This document shows, in pieces, positions 31,301 through 44,100 of a DNA stretch of 64,000 bases. The DNA comes from Limnomonas spitsbergensis (taxonomy: Eukaryota > Chlorophyta > Chlorophyceae > Chlamydomonadales). The number at the start of each line of letters is the position of its first letter. Within the stretch, counting starts at the first letter, position 1. Location: NCBI GenBank assembly GCA_037349105.1, contig JAYJMM010000041.1, positions 6,136,501-6,200,500 of the forward strand, in the 5' to 3' direction. The notes under the pieces are model-generated. The model was not told where the DNA came from, did no database searches, and worked only from the letters and a program-made list of their open reading frames with translations. Position numbers and translations under genes: made by a program.

Positions 31301-31484
31301 ACCAGGGTTTACCAGGGTTTTCTCTCGGACAGTGTACTCTCGGCGTCCGCATTCTCGGTATTTATTCCTGTGTGCACATTTCATACCGCAGACCTAGCTG
31401 TTTAGAGATTTAGTCTGCTGTCCAATCGACCAGGATTTCCAACTGCATGCCGTTATCTTCCGACCTTTGACCCTGATGGCAGAT

Positions 31485-31853
31485 TCAAATGGGGGGCAAA
31501 CGCGGGGGGTGTTCCTCCAGGTGTGCGAAGTAGCGGGTAATTTGCTTCGGCAGGAGGTCCAATATCGCAAGCCTGGACAGGCCGGCGGAGTGGAGAAGAA
31601 AAAACTGGGAGACCTAAGTGAGTCCTTCACCGCAATGATGACCCTGCCAGTTCCACTAACCTGCACCACAATGATTGTGACCGATTGCTCCACGCCTTTA
31701 TGCCATCTGAACAGATCTCTTTCAGCCACTGCCCCAGCGCATAGACACAGCAAAGAAGGCCGTGGCAAAACATGAAGTCGATACACGTGGTCACTGGGCT
31801 CACCGGGCAGCAGAAGACCTCTTCCATAAACAAGGTGGATGCACAGCAAGGCA
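31485..31853 (-). CDS. 3' exons of an unrecognised gene
   Basis: Two minus-strand exons that join in phase 2: 31853-31661 and 31572-31485 (stop TGA). The upstream exon reads FMEEVFCCPVSPVTTCIDFM and QWLKEICSDGIKAW to a GTTAGT donor; the last exon reads LAILDLLPKQITRYFAHLEE and ends LPPI. The composition is that of a real protein. The 5' end is not found: a hairpin element begins right upstream at 31872. It may be a truncated transposon ORF. Confidence 0.4.
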
Positions 31854-31871
31854 CTAAGGTTAGGTTGTTGG

Positions 31872-31946
31872 AATATTGGTACGAGCTGCACTCCCAATGT
31901 CACATCTTATATAAGATGTCCCAGTGGCTGTGCAGCTCGTATGAAT
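31872..31946. mobile_element. Palindromic hairpin element, copy 1
   Basis: GGTACGAGCTGCACTC...CATCTTATATAAGATG...GTGCAGCTCGTATG: outer arms of about 13 bases and a perfect inner palindrome CATCTTATATAAGATG. A second copy starts about 215 bases downstream. Confidence 0.7.
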
Positions 31947-32087
31947 AAATTATGACTCGGCGTATCTCTTCGCTGGGAAGGACGTCGTAGGTCTTATTAC
32001 CGGAGGAGGTCGACTATTGCAGGCTCAGAAGGGTCGAGTTCCCGGTGGTGGGACGCCCCTCCAAAGGATTCGCTGATTATTAGAATA

Positions 32088-32160
32088 GTGGTACGAGCTG
32101 CACTACCACTAAATAAAACATCTTGTACAAGATGTCCCAGTGGCAATGCAGCTCGTACCC
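32088..32160. mobile_element. Palindromic hairpin element, copy 2
   Basis: GGTACGAGCTGCACTACCAC...CATCTTGTACAAGATG...TGCAGCTCGTACC: same plan as copy 1, including AAGATGTCCCAGTGGC after the centre, but with a different central tetranucleotide (GTAC for TATA), so the inner palindrome is preserved by compensating change. Confidence 0.75.
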
Positions 32161-32190
32161 ATCTTCTAACATAGGTACTGGTTCGCAGTT

Positions 32191-35100
32191 ATGCCGGCCA
32201 CAGCCAATGCCCCCCACTTGTACTGTGACAGGCCATCGGGACAGTGGGCGTCCTACCAACCAGTGTACGCTCAGCTGGCACCCGAGTCATCAGCAGGATC
32301 AGCTGCAGGAAAGAGTGAGCGGCCTGGGAATGTGGCTGGATAATGTGTGTGTGTTGAACAGCATATCTGCATGTCAAAGTTGTGACGCCCATAGGCTCTG
32401 CTGAAAAGGCTCGGCTGCGTGGGCGCTCAACAGTGAAGTTGGGAAAGGGAAAGTAAAGTTAAGAGGGGAAAGGAACAAAATACAGGAACACAATCATGCA
32501 TATATGTACGTAACCCTGCTTGATGTTCTCGAGTTACTGCAGCTCAGTGTGTGTGCGCTATCTGCTCACAGAGTTTGTTGCTCACCGTGAGCCGCAGGAT
32601 CCCCCACAAAGGTTCATTCTACGCCGCTTTAAGCATGCGCGATAAGGCGAGCTGGATGAAGATGCTGCCTTCCTACAATCTCGACTTTGCGGAGCGTGAG
32701 TGGTCATTTTTAGTTATTGCCTCACTTCACTTTTGCTTGGACTTCACAAAGTGTGAGGCTGGCCCCCCAACCCTTGAAAACCTGAGATGCAAGCAAACAC
32801 TTTGCTTTGCTCGCAAGCCAGTGTGCCTCAGTTGTGATATAAGTGTTTCACTGGTCCGATCTTTTCTTCGGCAGGAAGATGCGCATCTTGCAATGGCTCG
32901 GGATCAGTGCTCTTCCTATCCCACCTGCCTTCTGTCAGCGTCAATGTCAGGGATTGTTTTAGTGAATTCGGATTTATGTTTGGTTAGCAGAGTCAGCGAG
33001 TTCTGACGGAGTTCTTGTTGAAGAGCGCGCCGCAGGCGCCAAATTTTTCTCGATCCCAATTGATTTCGTCGAATTTCGTTACCGCGTTACTGAACCTCGG
33101 CTTCGCCGAATTGATTGTTTGGTTACCACTTTGGTTATGACTCGTAACCAGTAACCACTAAAAAAATCCCTGGTCAATGTATGACTGGCCCGCCATCCCT
33201 TGCTGACCAACATTTGGATATGCGTTGCTCCTACATACAGAGGGCACACTGAGGATGACCCACATGCCTGGAGTGAAAGACGGAGCGCACCCAACAGAGA
33301 CCGAATCTGACGTGGTGGACGCAATTTATGAAAAGATGCTGGCAAAGGTACGTGTATTGGGTTATTAGATTACCGTACAGGTCATATGAGGTCATTTTAC
33401 GTTACAGGTTACTGTATATTTGATTTGCCATAATTAACGTTGTTAGGGGTAGAGGGATCCATGAATTTAGTAATTGTCCATTGTGACTGCCAGTTTTCAG
33501 TTGGGAATTCAGATTTTTTGTCGACAGTTGGCCATGAGGGCGGCATTATAAGAATTCATCTTTTGATGTCCAAGGGAAGGCAAATCAAATCTACGGTATA
33601 CAATTTACATATGAGATTTTTTTTTGGACGTGCAAGGAAAGGGGCCTGGTCATCACTCCTGGCCTTGAAGGCATTGATCCACTCAATCGGATGTGGCTCC
33701 GGCCCCTAGCTGCATTGTTTCTGTAACCTTCACGTGCCTGCAGGGCGTAGCTCTGTTTGTTTTTTTGCTTTGCTCAAGGTTGTATAGTTCCTCATCTTCA
33801 GCGCAGGAGCTGGCGTGAAATCAATGCGGTGTAGGCTAACCCTGTGGATGGCCGCCCTCCGGACTTGAAGGCATTGATGCGCTCTAGGTTGTACCTTTTC
33901 TCATCTTAAATGCAGAAGCTGGATGGAGACACGTGGCACGAAATCGATACGGCGTTGGTGAACCCTTCGGACGGCCGCCCGCTGTTCAACATGTATGACG
34001 GCAACCCTACAATGTCTTGCGACCTGCCTTGGAGCGAGAGCACGAGCGAGAACACGCTCAACAAGCAGCTGCAGTACGCCTTGAACAAGCTGGACGATGA
34101 TGTGATTGTCGATAACGTCCACCACTTCCAGCACGAAAGTATGCTGCACTCGGTGAGCAAAGTTCCCCGTGGGTGAAAAGGTGATTGATGTCAAGTTTTT
34201 GCTCACATTTCCCCTCGCCCCTCCCCCCCTGCCTGGAAGGCCAAGGTTTCCCCGTGGGTTTAGGGGTTGATGTCGTGTTTAAGCTCAAATTGCCCCTTGC
34301 CCCTCCCCCCCGTCCTGGCAGGCCAAGCCCTTTTTGCCATTCATGACAATCTACGAGTTGCCGGGCTTGGATGCTGATGTTATCAAGAGGCACGCCGGGC
34401 AGCTGTTCCTGGCCCAGGAAAACTACCGCTCCCTCTACCTGTTCCTAGATGTTGATCGGCTCTTCAACACCCTTAAAGTCAGAGTGAGTCTCTGCTGCTT
34501 ACCATCAAAAAATGTGTGCGCTCATGTTGATCTTGCTCTTCCCATGTGCGACCGTTGGCGTGCCCCTCCTTCCGCCTTGATGTGCTACCTGCACGCCCCC
34601 CCGACTCTTACCAATCTTCTTACCCCTCTTCAACAGCCTTGATGTCAGGGTAAGAATGGAGTTTCTGTTGCCTACCACATACCAAATCGCTTGTGCTTCT
34701 GTTAATCTTCTTCTTCTTGGTCCGTCCTAAGCCAAAGACAACGGCTGGCGAGCCCCCGCCTCCTCCCGCCCAGATGTGTTGCCCGCCCACCCCTCCCTCT
34801 CTGAACCCACTTCTCCCCCCTCTCCCCACTCTGATGTCTTCCCCCCTCTGCCCATACTGGCGCCTATCGTACCTTCCAATACTCTGGTGCCATGCCCCAC
34901 TCCTGCTCTGGTGCCTTTGCAGAGGACGCTCTCCTCTCTGGGCGACCTCCTCCGGGAGAAAAAGGCCGTGCACGTCACGATCATTCTGTTATTGGTGAGG
35001 GCGGCCCTGCAACATTTTCTTTCCGCCAGTGCATTGTATGGGGGCAAGCACTTGCTGTCTTGCTGTACTGCCATCGATGCCCTTTTTGGCAATACACCGC

Positions 35101-38100
35101 CCCAGGAGACAGGATAGGCGATATTTAAATATACAAGGGTTTGGTTTCTACCCCGCACCCTGCACAATCCATGCACCTCGTTTTTCACGGTTTCTCACTC
35201 TTCACCTTGGCCAAATTCCAATCGATATGGTACATACATATGAAATGTGCATAAGTGTGTACTGTCAGTCCTCCCTACCTATCACAGTGTGCTACCAGTT
35301 CTCCCCAGCCAACGGTCCTCATTTTGAACCCTGAACCCTGCAGAACACGGACAGGGAGGAGAGCCTGGCCCAAGCTGCAGACGACTTCCTGCAAAAGGAG
35401 AAGCTGTCTGATGAGGACATTGGGAAGCTGGCGGGCTCCTCGGACGGTTCGTACGAGAAGAGCAAAGCTCTTTCCGAGGGCAAGGTGGGTCCTGTGGTCC
35501 TGTTTCAGAGGAGATGCCATCGCCTTGTTGAAATGTTGGCGAGCTCCTCAGATGATTCGTACGAGAAAAATAAAGCTCTTCTGGAGGGCAAGGTGGGTCC
35601 TGTGAATGTCCTGTGCATGGCTTTCAGAGAAGATGCCAACACATTGTGTGGAAGGAGTGGTTGGGGCTGTGAAGCAGCTGAAGCTTGATTTTGTTTCCTG
35701 ATCCAAGTCTGGCAGGGGAGTGATCAATCCAAGGCCTGGCAGGGGAGTGATCAAGGCTCTTTCAGCTGCCAGATGTGCTTTTTTCCTTGGCATTTCTAAT
35801 GTGGAGATATCTTATGTCATGTCGCGCTTGTCCCTCTGCAGGCAAATAAGACCCTCAGGAATAAGGAGGCCAGTGCCTCTTCTGAGCAGAGGAAGAACGC
35901 CACGCTGGTAAAGGCCATGAACAACTTCACGGAGAACTGGATCGTGAAGGAGGTGGGGGGCGGGGGATGTCAGGATGAGGAGATGTGGGATGAAGGGGGG
36001 GAGGGATGTCAGGACGAGGAGAGGTGGGAAACGAGAGAGGCAGGATGAGGGAGTGTGTGACAAAAGGGGTGTCCCCAAGGGGACATGTCAGACCTGATCC
36101 CCGGGCACAATCGACCCTGGCCGTGTTCCGTCTACACATCCGCATCCCAATGAAGGACGTTACTCTCTTTTGGTCAGCCCATGCCGTTGGAAGCTGGCCT
36201 ATTGTGCCTACAATATCGCGCACGGACATACACTGGCATGGCTGGGCATGATGCAGAGAACTTTCGATCTGCTGGATCTGACGGATATTCTAGATCTGCT
36301 GGATCTCGGGGGATATTCTAGATCTGCTGGGTCTGATGGATCTGGGGGGATATTCTAGATGTGCTTGACCTGCTGAATCTGGGGGGATATACTAGATCTG
36401 CTGGATCTGCTTAAGCTGGTAGGATATTCTAGATCTGCTAGGTTGGCATCGCTAGGCATACCATGCAAAATTGATATGCTTTGTTTCAGTCTAGTGCGGC
36501 ATCAGACTCGGTTTATTTCTTTGGCCGTGTGGCGGCCACGGCTGAGCCGCAACCGGTTACTTTGTTCCAGGTCGTTAACAGCCAGAAGGTTCGGCCCAGG
36601 ACACCGAAGGGTGAGGGCAGTGACCCGAAAGGCCTCAAGGCATCATCTAGCGGAGGCAGTGGCAGCGGTGGCGGAGGCAGCGGTAGCGGAGGCAGTGGCA
36701 GCGGAAGCGGAGGCAGCGGTTGCGGCAGCGGTGTCGAGCAGGGCATTAACAACGGTGACGAGGATGACAAGGACGGTGACAAGGACGAGGACGGTGACGA
36801 GGACGAGGATGTTTGGCGCAGGCTCAAGGTTTGTGCTCCGGGGTATGCTCAAGGCTCAAGGTTGGTACGGGGCATGGTGTGTGAGGTGCCGCACATGCCC
36901 AGGTGTAATGGTGGGGACCGGGGGCCTAGGAAACATGTTTGCCTGGGGCATCAACCATTGTTGCGTTATTGCATTACATCCTTGCAGTTCATCAGATAAG
37001 TAGTCTGAAGAGTCTCCTCCTCTTGCCCCTCCTGGATTGCAGTTTGAGCACCTGTACCTCGGAAGCACCAACCCAAACGAGTTTAATAGCACGCAGGTCC
37101 TGCCGGGGGTGCACCGCTTACGCAAGGTGAGCCAGAAGAGATATGCACCAAACATAAATATATGTTTAAATAATATGTATACAAGGAATACGCCCGGAGG
37201 CGTGGATTATGGAAGCCACCTATATGGCCTCAGCACTAGGTAGGCTGCCCTTGTTCCTCCACTACCAAGCCACCCTAACGACGGGATAACACAGTTTATT
37301 TTGTGTGCTGCAATCTGGCTACACCACGGCCTATGTCGGAGGGGGGCTGGTGCAACTAGGTCTGCTGCCTGGGCCACCAGTGCTTGGTTCGTGTCCATTG
37401 GACCACCAGCGGCCCAGTGGTAGCTGCCCAGTAACCTGCTGACGGTGGTCTGGTGTGCACTGAAACCAACAAAAACACATGTTGGCGCTTTGCTTTAACA
37501 TAGAGGTAAAAGTGCTGACACATCCTGCCACTTGCCGTACCCAAATCTAAGGTTAACCGAATTACCATAAACCCGGCAGTCTGACACATCCTGCCACTTG
37601 CCGTACCCAAATCTAAGGTTAACCGAATTACCATAAACCCGGCAGTCTGACACATCCTGCCACTTGCCGTACCCAAATCTAAGGTTAACCGAATTACCAT
37701 AAACCCGGCAGTCTGAGGCATCCTGCCACTTGCCGTACCCAAATCCTGGGTTCACCGAAAGACGAAAACCCGGCAGTCCCATCGCTTATAACTATGGCTA
37801 AGATAACACATGCTAAGACCAGCAATCAAAACCTTAACATACATGCACCAACCAACGAAAGAACAGAACAAACAGTTGTGCACAACTCTGCGTCTTTGCT
37901 TTTGCCCCCCCATGTTGAAGCGCCCATTGCTCTGATCATCATACCAATGTATTGACAGTGGCACCTTTTACTCATTTGCAGGTTTTTGAGGAGAACTTGG
38001 CGAGGGACACTCGATCTCAGGTAAGTCTGCACCTCGCCATACCCACACCGGAACGCAACTTTCTGGTGTGATGGTTTGTACAACATGGTGGGTTGTACAA

Positions 38101-41100
38101 AATGGTCTTTACAACAGGGTGTTTTTTACATGTTTTTTTGCAACAGTTTTTTACATGACATAGGGTCATGGGGACATGCATGGCTTCAAGCATGAGTGTT
38201 GGGGAGATACGAGGGGGAAATACAGAGGCTCCTTGCTCGAGCTTTTTTCAAGAATGCAAAGAATGCCCTCCCATGTGATGATTAGTGACCACTTACTGAC
38301 CCTTCACACCGTGCGTTCCGCCTTGATGATGGTTTGGGGTCAGGTGTTTGATGGAACGGAGGAGCTGTGCCAGATCCTGAAGGAGCTGTTGGAGCGTCAA
38401 ATGAGCATGGTAGGAGTTGCAAGAAAGGAGATTGTTGTACATTGTTCTGGGACCACAACCAACCTGGTTCAATTGTATTTTCGTATGCAAGTGCAGGGCC
38501 TCTGTCTTCATTTTTTATAACAGGAAAAACAAACAAAACGATTTTGCCGGCGTAATTCTATTTGCATACTGCACAGATAAAAGTCTAGACCAGAGCTACC
38601 ACTGACACATCATTGATGGCTGTGTGCGCAGGTGCTGGATGTCCAGCCTGTGGCCACCACTGGGGGAACTACGATGGATGCGGAGCTCAAGGAGCTCCTG
38701 GAGGAGATCAAGGTTATAATTGTCTCATGTGTCAAGACATGGTCCGATGCTGTCAAGACCAGGTGCGTAGTCCGATGCCATTCTATGTGTGCAGAACCTG
38801 TGAATATTCTTAGCTTCATTGCTTGCCTGCTCATTGCTTACCTGCTCATTGCTTGCCTGCTCATTGCTTACCTGCTCATTGCTTACCTGCTCATTGCTTG
38901 CATGCTCATTGCTTGCCTGCTCATTGCTTACCTGCTCATTGCTTGCCTGCTCATTGCTTACATGCTCATTGCTTACCTGCTCATTGCTTACCTGCTCATT
39001 GCTTACCTGCTCATTGCTTACCTGCTCATTGCTTGCCTGCTCATTGCTTGCCTGCTCATTGCTTACCTGCTCATTGCTTGCCTGCTCATTGCTTACCTGC
39101 TCATTGCTTACCTGCTCATTGCTTACCTGCTCATTGCTTGCCTGCTCATTGCTTACCTGCTCATTGCTTACCTGCTCATTGCTTACCTGCTCATTGCTTA
39201 CCTGCTCATTGCTTACCTGCTCATTGCTTACCTGCTCATTGCTTACCTGCTCGTTGCTTGCCTGCACATTGCTTACCTGCTTATTGCTTACCTGCTCATT
39301 GCTTACCTGCCCATTGCTTACCTGCTCATTGCTTACCTGCTCATTGCTTACCTGCTCATTGCTTGCCTGCTCATTGCTTGCCTGCTCATTGCTTACCTAC
39401 TCATTGCTTGCCTGCTCATTGCTTGCCTGCTCATTGCTTACATGCTCATTGCTTGCCTGCTCATTGCTTACCTGCTCATTGCTTACCTGCTCATTGCTTA
39501 CCTGCTCATTGCTTACCTGCTCATTGCTTACCTGCTCATTGCTTACCTGCTCATTGCTTACCTACTCATTGCTTACCTACTCATTGCTTGCCTGCTCATT
39601 GCTTACCTGCTCATTGCTTACATGCTCATTGCTTACCTGCTCATTGCTTGCCTGCTCATTGCTTGCCTGCTCATTGCTTACCTGTTCATTGCTTGCCTGC
39701 TCATTGCTTACCTATTCATTGCTTACCTGCTCATTGCTTACCTGCTCATTGCTTGCCTGCTCATTGCTTACCTGTTCATTGCTTGCCTGCTCATTGCTTA
39801 CCTACTCATTCCTTACCTACTCATTGCTTGCCTGCTCATTGCTTACCTGCTCATTGCTTACCTGCTCATTGCTTACCTGCTCATTGCTTACATGTTCATT
39901 GCTTGCCAGCTCATTGCTTACCTGCTCATTGCTTACATGCTCATTGCTTACCTGCTCATTGCTTGCCTGCTCATTGCTTGCCTGCTCATTGCTTACCTGC
40001 TCATTGCTTACCTACTCATTGCTTGCCTGCTCTTTGCTTACCTGCTCATTGCTTACCTGCTCATTGCTTACCTGCTCATTGCTTACCTGCTCATTGCTTA
40101 CCTACTCATTGCTTACCTACTCATTGCTTACCTACTCATTGCTTACCTACTCATTGCTTACCTGCTCATTGCTTACATGCTCATTGCTTATCTGCTCATT
40201 GCTTGCCTGCTCATTGCTTGCCTGCTCATTGCTTGCCTGCTCATTGCTTACCTACTCATTGCTTACCTACTCATTGCTTGCCTGCTCATTGCTTGCCTGC
40301 TCATTGCTTGCCAGCTCATTGCTTGCCTGCTCATTGCTTACCTACTCATTGCTTACCTGCTCATTGCTTACCTGCTCATTGCTTACCTACTCATTGCTTG
40401 CCTGCTCATTGCTTGCCTGCTCATTGTTTACCTGCTCATTGCTTGCCTGCTCATTGCTTGCCTGCTCATTGCTTGCCAGCTCATTGCTTAGTGCTTACCT
40501 GCTCATTGCTTGCCTGCCCATTGCTTGCCTGCTCATTGCTTACCTGCTCATTGCTTACCTGCTCATTGCTTACCTACTCATTGCTTACCTACTCATTGCT
40601 TACCTGCTCATTGCTTGCCTGCTCATTGCTTGCTTGCTCATTGCTTACCTGCTCATTGCTTGCCTGCTCATTGCTTGCCTGCTTATTGCTTACCTGCTCA
40701 TTGCTTACCTACTCATTGCTTACCTACTCATTGCTTACCTGCTCATTGCTTACCTGCTCATTGCTTACCTGCTCAATGCTTGCCTGCTCATTGCTTGCCT
40801 GCTCATTGCTTGCCAGCTCATTGCTTACCTGCTCATTGCTTGCCTGCTCATTGCTTGCCTGTTTATTGCTTACCTGCTCATTGCTTACCTACTCATTGCT
40901 TACCTACTCATTGCTTACCTGCTCATTGCTTACCTGCTCATTGCTTACCTGCTCATTGCTTGCCTGCTCATTGCTTGCCTGCTCATTGCTTGCCAGCTCA
41001 TTGCTTACCTGCTCATTGCTTGCCTGCTCATTGCTTGCCTGCTCTTTGCTTACCTGCTCATTGCTTACACGCTCATTGCTTACCTACTCATTGCTTACCT

Positions 41101-44100
41101 ACTTATTGCTTACCTGCTCATTGCTTACCTACTCATTGCTTGCCTGCTCATTGCTTACCTGCTCATTGCTTGCCAGCTCATTGCTTACCTACTCATTGCT
41201 TGCCTGCTCATTGCTTGCCTGCTCATTGCTTGCCAGCTCATTGCTTACCTACTCATTGCTTGCCTGCTCATTGCTTACCTGCTCATTGCTTGCCAGCTCA
41301 TTGCTTACCTACTCATTGCTTGCCTGCTCATTGCTTACCTGCTCATTGCTTACCTGCTCATTGCTTACCTGCTCATTGCTTACCTGCTCATTGCTTACCT
41401 GCTCATTGCTTGCCAGCTCATTGCTTACCTACTCATTGCTTACCTGCTCATTGCTTGACTGCTCATTGCTTGCCTGCTCATTGCTTCCCCACTCATTGCT
41501 TACCTGCTCATTGCTTGCCTGCTCATTGCTTCCCCACTCATTGCTTGCCTGCTCATTGCTTGCCTGCTCATTGCTTGCCTGCTCATTGCTTACCTGCTCA
41601 TTGCTTGCCTGCTCATTGTTTACCTGCTCATTGCTTACCTGCTCATTGCTTGCCTGCTCATTGCTTGCCTGCTCATTGCTTGCCTGCTCATTGCTTGCCT
41701 GCTCATTGCTTCCCCACTCATTGCTTGCCTGCTCATTGCTTGCCTGCTCATTGCTTGCCTGCTCATTGCTTCCCCACTCATTGCTTGCCTGCTCATTGCT
41801 TGCCTGCTCATTGCTTGCCTGCTCATTGCTTCCCCACTCATTGCTTGCCTGCGCATTGCTTCCCCACTCATTGCTTGCCTGCTCATTGCTTCCCCACTCA
41901 TTGCTTACCTACTCATTGCTTACCTGCTCATTGCTTACCTGCTCATTGCTTACCTGCTCATTGCTTGCCTGCTCATTGCTTGCCTGCTCATTGCTTGCCA
42001 GCTCATTGCTTACCTGCTCATTGCTTGCCTGCTCATTGCTTGCCTGCTTATTGCTTACCTGCTCATTGCTTACCTACTCATTGCTTACCTACTCATTGCT
42101 TACCTGCTCATTGCTTACCTGCTCATTGCTTACCTGCTCATTGCTTGCCTGCTCATTGCTTGCCTGCTCATTGCTTACACGCTCATTGCTTACCTGCTCA
42201 TTGCTTGCCTGCTCATTGCTTGCCTGCTCATTGCTTACCTGCTCATTGCTTACCTGCTCATTGCTTACCTACTCATTGCTTACCTACTCATTGCTTACCT
42301 GTTCATTGCTTACCTACTCATTGCTTGCCTGCTCATTGCTTACCTGCTCATTGCTTGCCAGCTCATTGCTTACCTACTCATTGCTTGCCTGCTCATTGCT
42401 TGCCTGCTCATTGCTTGCCAGCTCATTGCTTACCTACTCATTGCTTGCCTGCTCATTGCTTACCTGCTCATTGCTTGCCAGCTCATTGCTTACCTACTCA
42501 TTGCTTGCCTGCTCATTGCTTACCTGCTCATTGCTTACCTGCTCATTGCTTACCTGCTCATTGCTTACCTGCTCATTGCTTGCCAGCTCATTGCTTACCT
42601 ACTCATTGCTTGCCTGCTCATTGCTTGCCTGCTCATTGCTTGCCTGCTCATTGCTTCCCCACTCATTGCTTACCTGCTCATTGCTTGCCTGCTCATTGCT
42701 TCCCCACTCATTGCTTGCCTGCTCATTGCTTGCCTGCTCATTGCTTGCCTGCTCATTGCTTACCTGCTCATTGCTTGCCTGCTCATTGCTTACCTGCTCA
42801 TTGCTTACCTGCTCATTGCTTGCCTGCTCATTGCTTGCCTGCTCATTGCTTGCCTGCTCATTGCTTGCCTGCTCATTGCTTCCCCACTCATTGCTTGCCT
42901 GCTCATTGCTTGCCTTCTCATTGCTTGCCTGCTCATTGCTTCCCCACTCATTGCTTGCCTGCTCATTGCTTCCCCACTCATTGCTTGCCTGCTCATTGCT
43001 TCCCCACTCATTGCTTGCCTGCTCATTGCTTGCCTGCTCATTGCTTGCCTGCTCATTGCTTACCCACTCATTGCTTGCCTGCTCATTGCTTCCCCACTCA
43101 TTGCTTGCCAGCTCATTGCTTGCCAGCTCATTGCTTGCCTGCTCATTGCTTGCCTGCTCATTGCTTATCCACTCATTGCTTGCCTGCTCATTGCTTGCCT
43201 GCTCATTGCTTCCCCACTCATTGCTTGCCTGCTCATTGCTTCCCCACTCATTGCTTGCCTGCTCATTGCTTCCCCACTCATTGCTTGCCAGCTCATTGCT
43301 TGCCAGCTCATTGCTTACCTGCTCATTGCTTACCTACTCATTGCTTACCTGCTCATTGCTTGCCTGATCATTGCTTCCCCACTCATTGCTTGCCTGCTCA
43401 TTGCTTCCCCACTCATTGCTTGCCTGTATAATGTTTTCCAAATCCGTGGCACCCCTTGCAGAATGGACTCCAAGATCAGGGGGGCCGCAACTACCGCTCA
43501 CGACGAATTGCGAGGGAAGCTGCTGAGCCGCATGCCTGCCGATCTCTTCCTGACTGCTAGAGACAAGCTTCTGGAGGTCATAGTGAGTACTTCTGGCCTC
43601 ACTGATGCATGATCATGCTTGCTGATCTCTTCCCGAGTCATCATGACATGCTTCAGGAGCTCACAGTGAGTTCTTCTGGCCTAGTCGATGCTTGATTAGG
43701 CCTACCGGTTTCTCTCGAGTAATAGTCGTGACAAGGTTCAGGGGGTGACAGTGAGTACTCTTTGCCTTGTTGATTTGTGGCGGTTGTAGGGCTGTGGCTT
43801 AGGCAGCTTGAGTCCGACACTGTACATATGGTATTCTGCGTGTATAGCCGTGAGAACCCTACCATTTCCCTGAGGGGAAACACTCTCTTGCGCAACATAT
43901 AGGGCGAGCGCAGCTAGCACTTGTACCAAGGTCCAGTCCACCAGGGGGTGTCTGAGTCCTTTCTCTGACAAGCTCCAGTCTGAAGTGTATGGGGGGGGCA
44001 GGTAATTTCCTCAATTTTTGCTCCCATCTCTCATCCGTGTAGGAAGCTGTCAGAGGCATGAACCGACAGCGGGTGTTAGGTTGCAAGGTTGGTACTTCAC

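Noticed and set aside
32572..32695. Alternative reading of this exon (FVAHREPQDPPQRFILRRF) with an internal TAA
   Set aside because: Only the frame with MRDKASWMKMLPSYNLDFAE joins in phase to the next exon; other exons show no reassigned stops.
36443..37003. Overlapping frames rich in Ala/Glu or Gly/Ser around 36.6-36.8 kb
   Set aside because: Only the Gly-Ser/Asp frame (36571-36828) is phase-consistent with neighbours; the others are shadows.
38823..43367. Very long plus-strand frames (up to 1514 codons) of ten- or five-residue repeats
   Set aside because: They are readings of a 15-bp minisatellite, open in all three plus frames at once, and lie between a donor at 38763 and an acceptor at 43461 of exons that join in phase.
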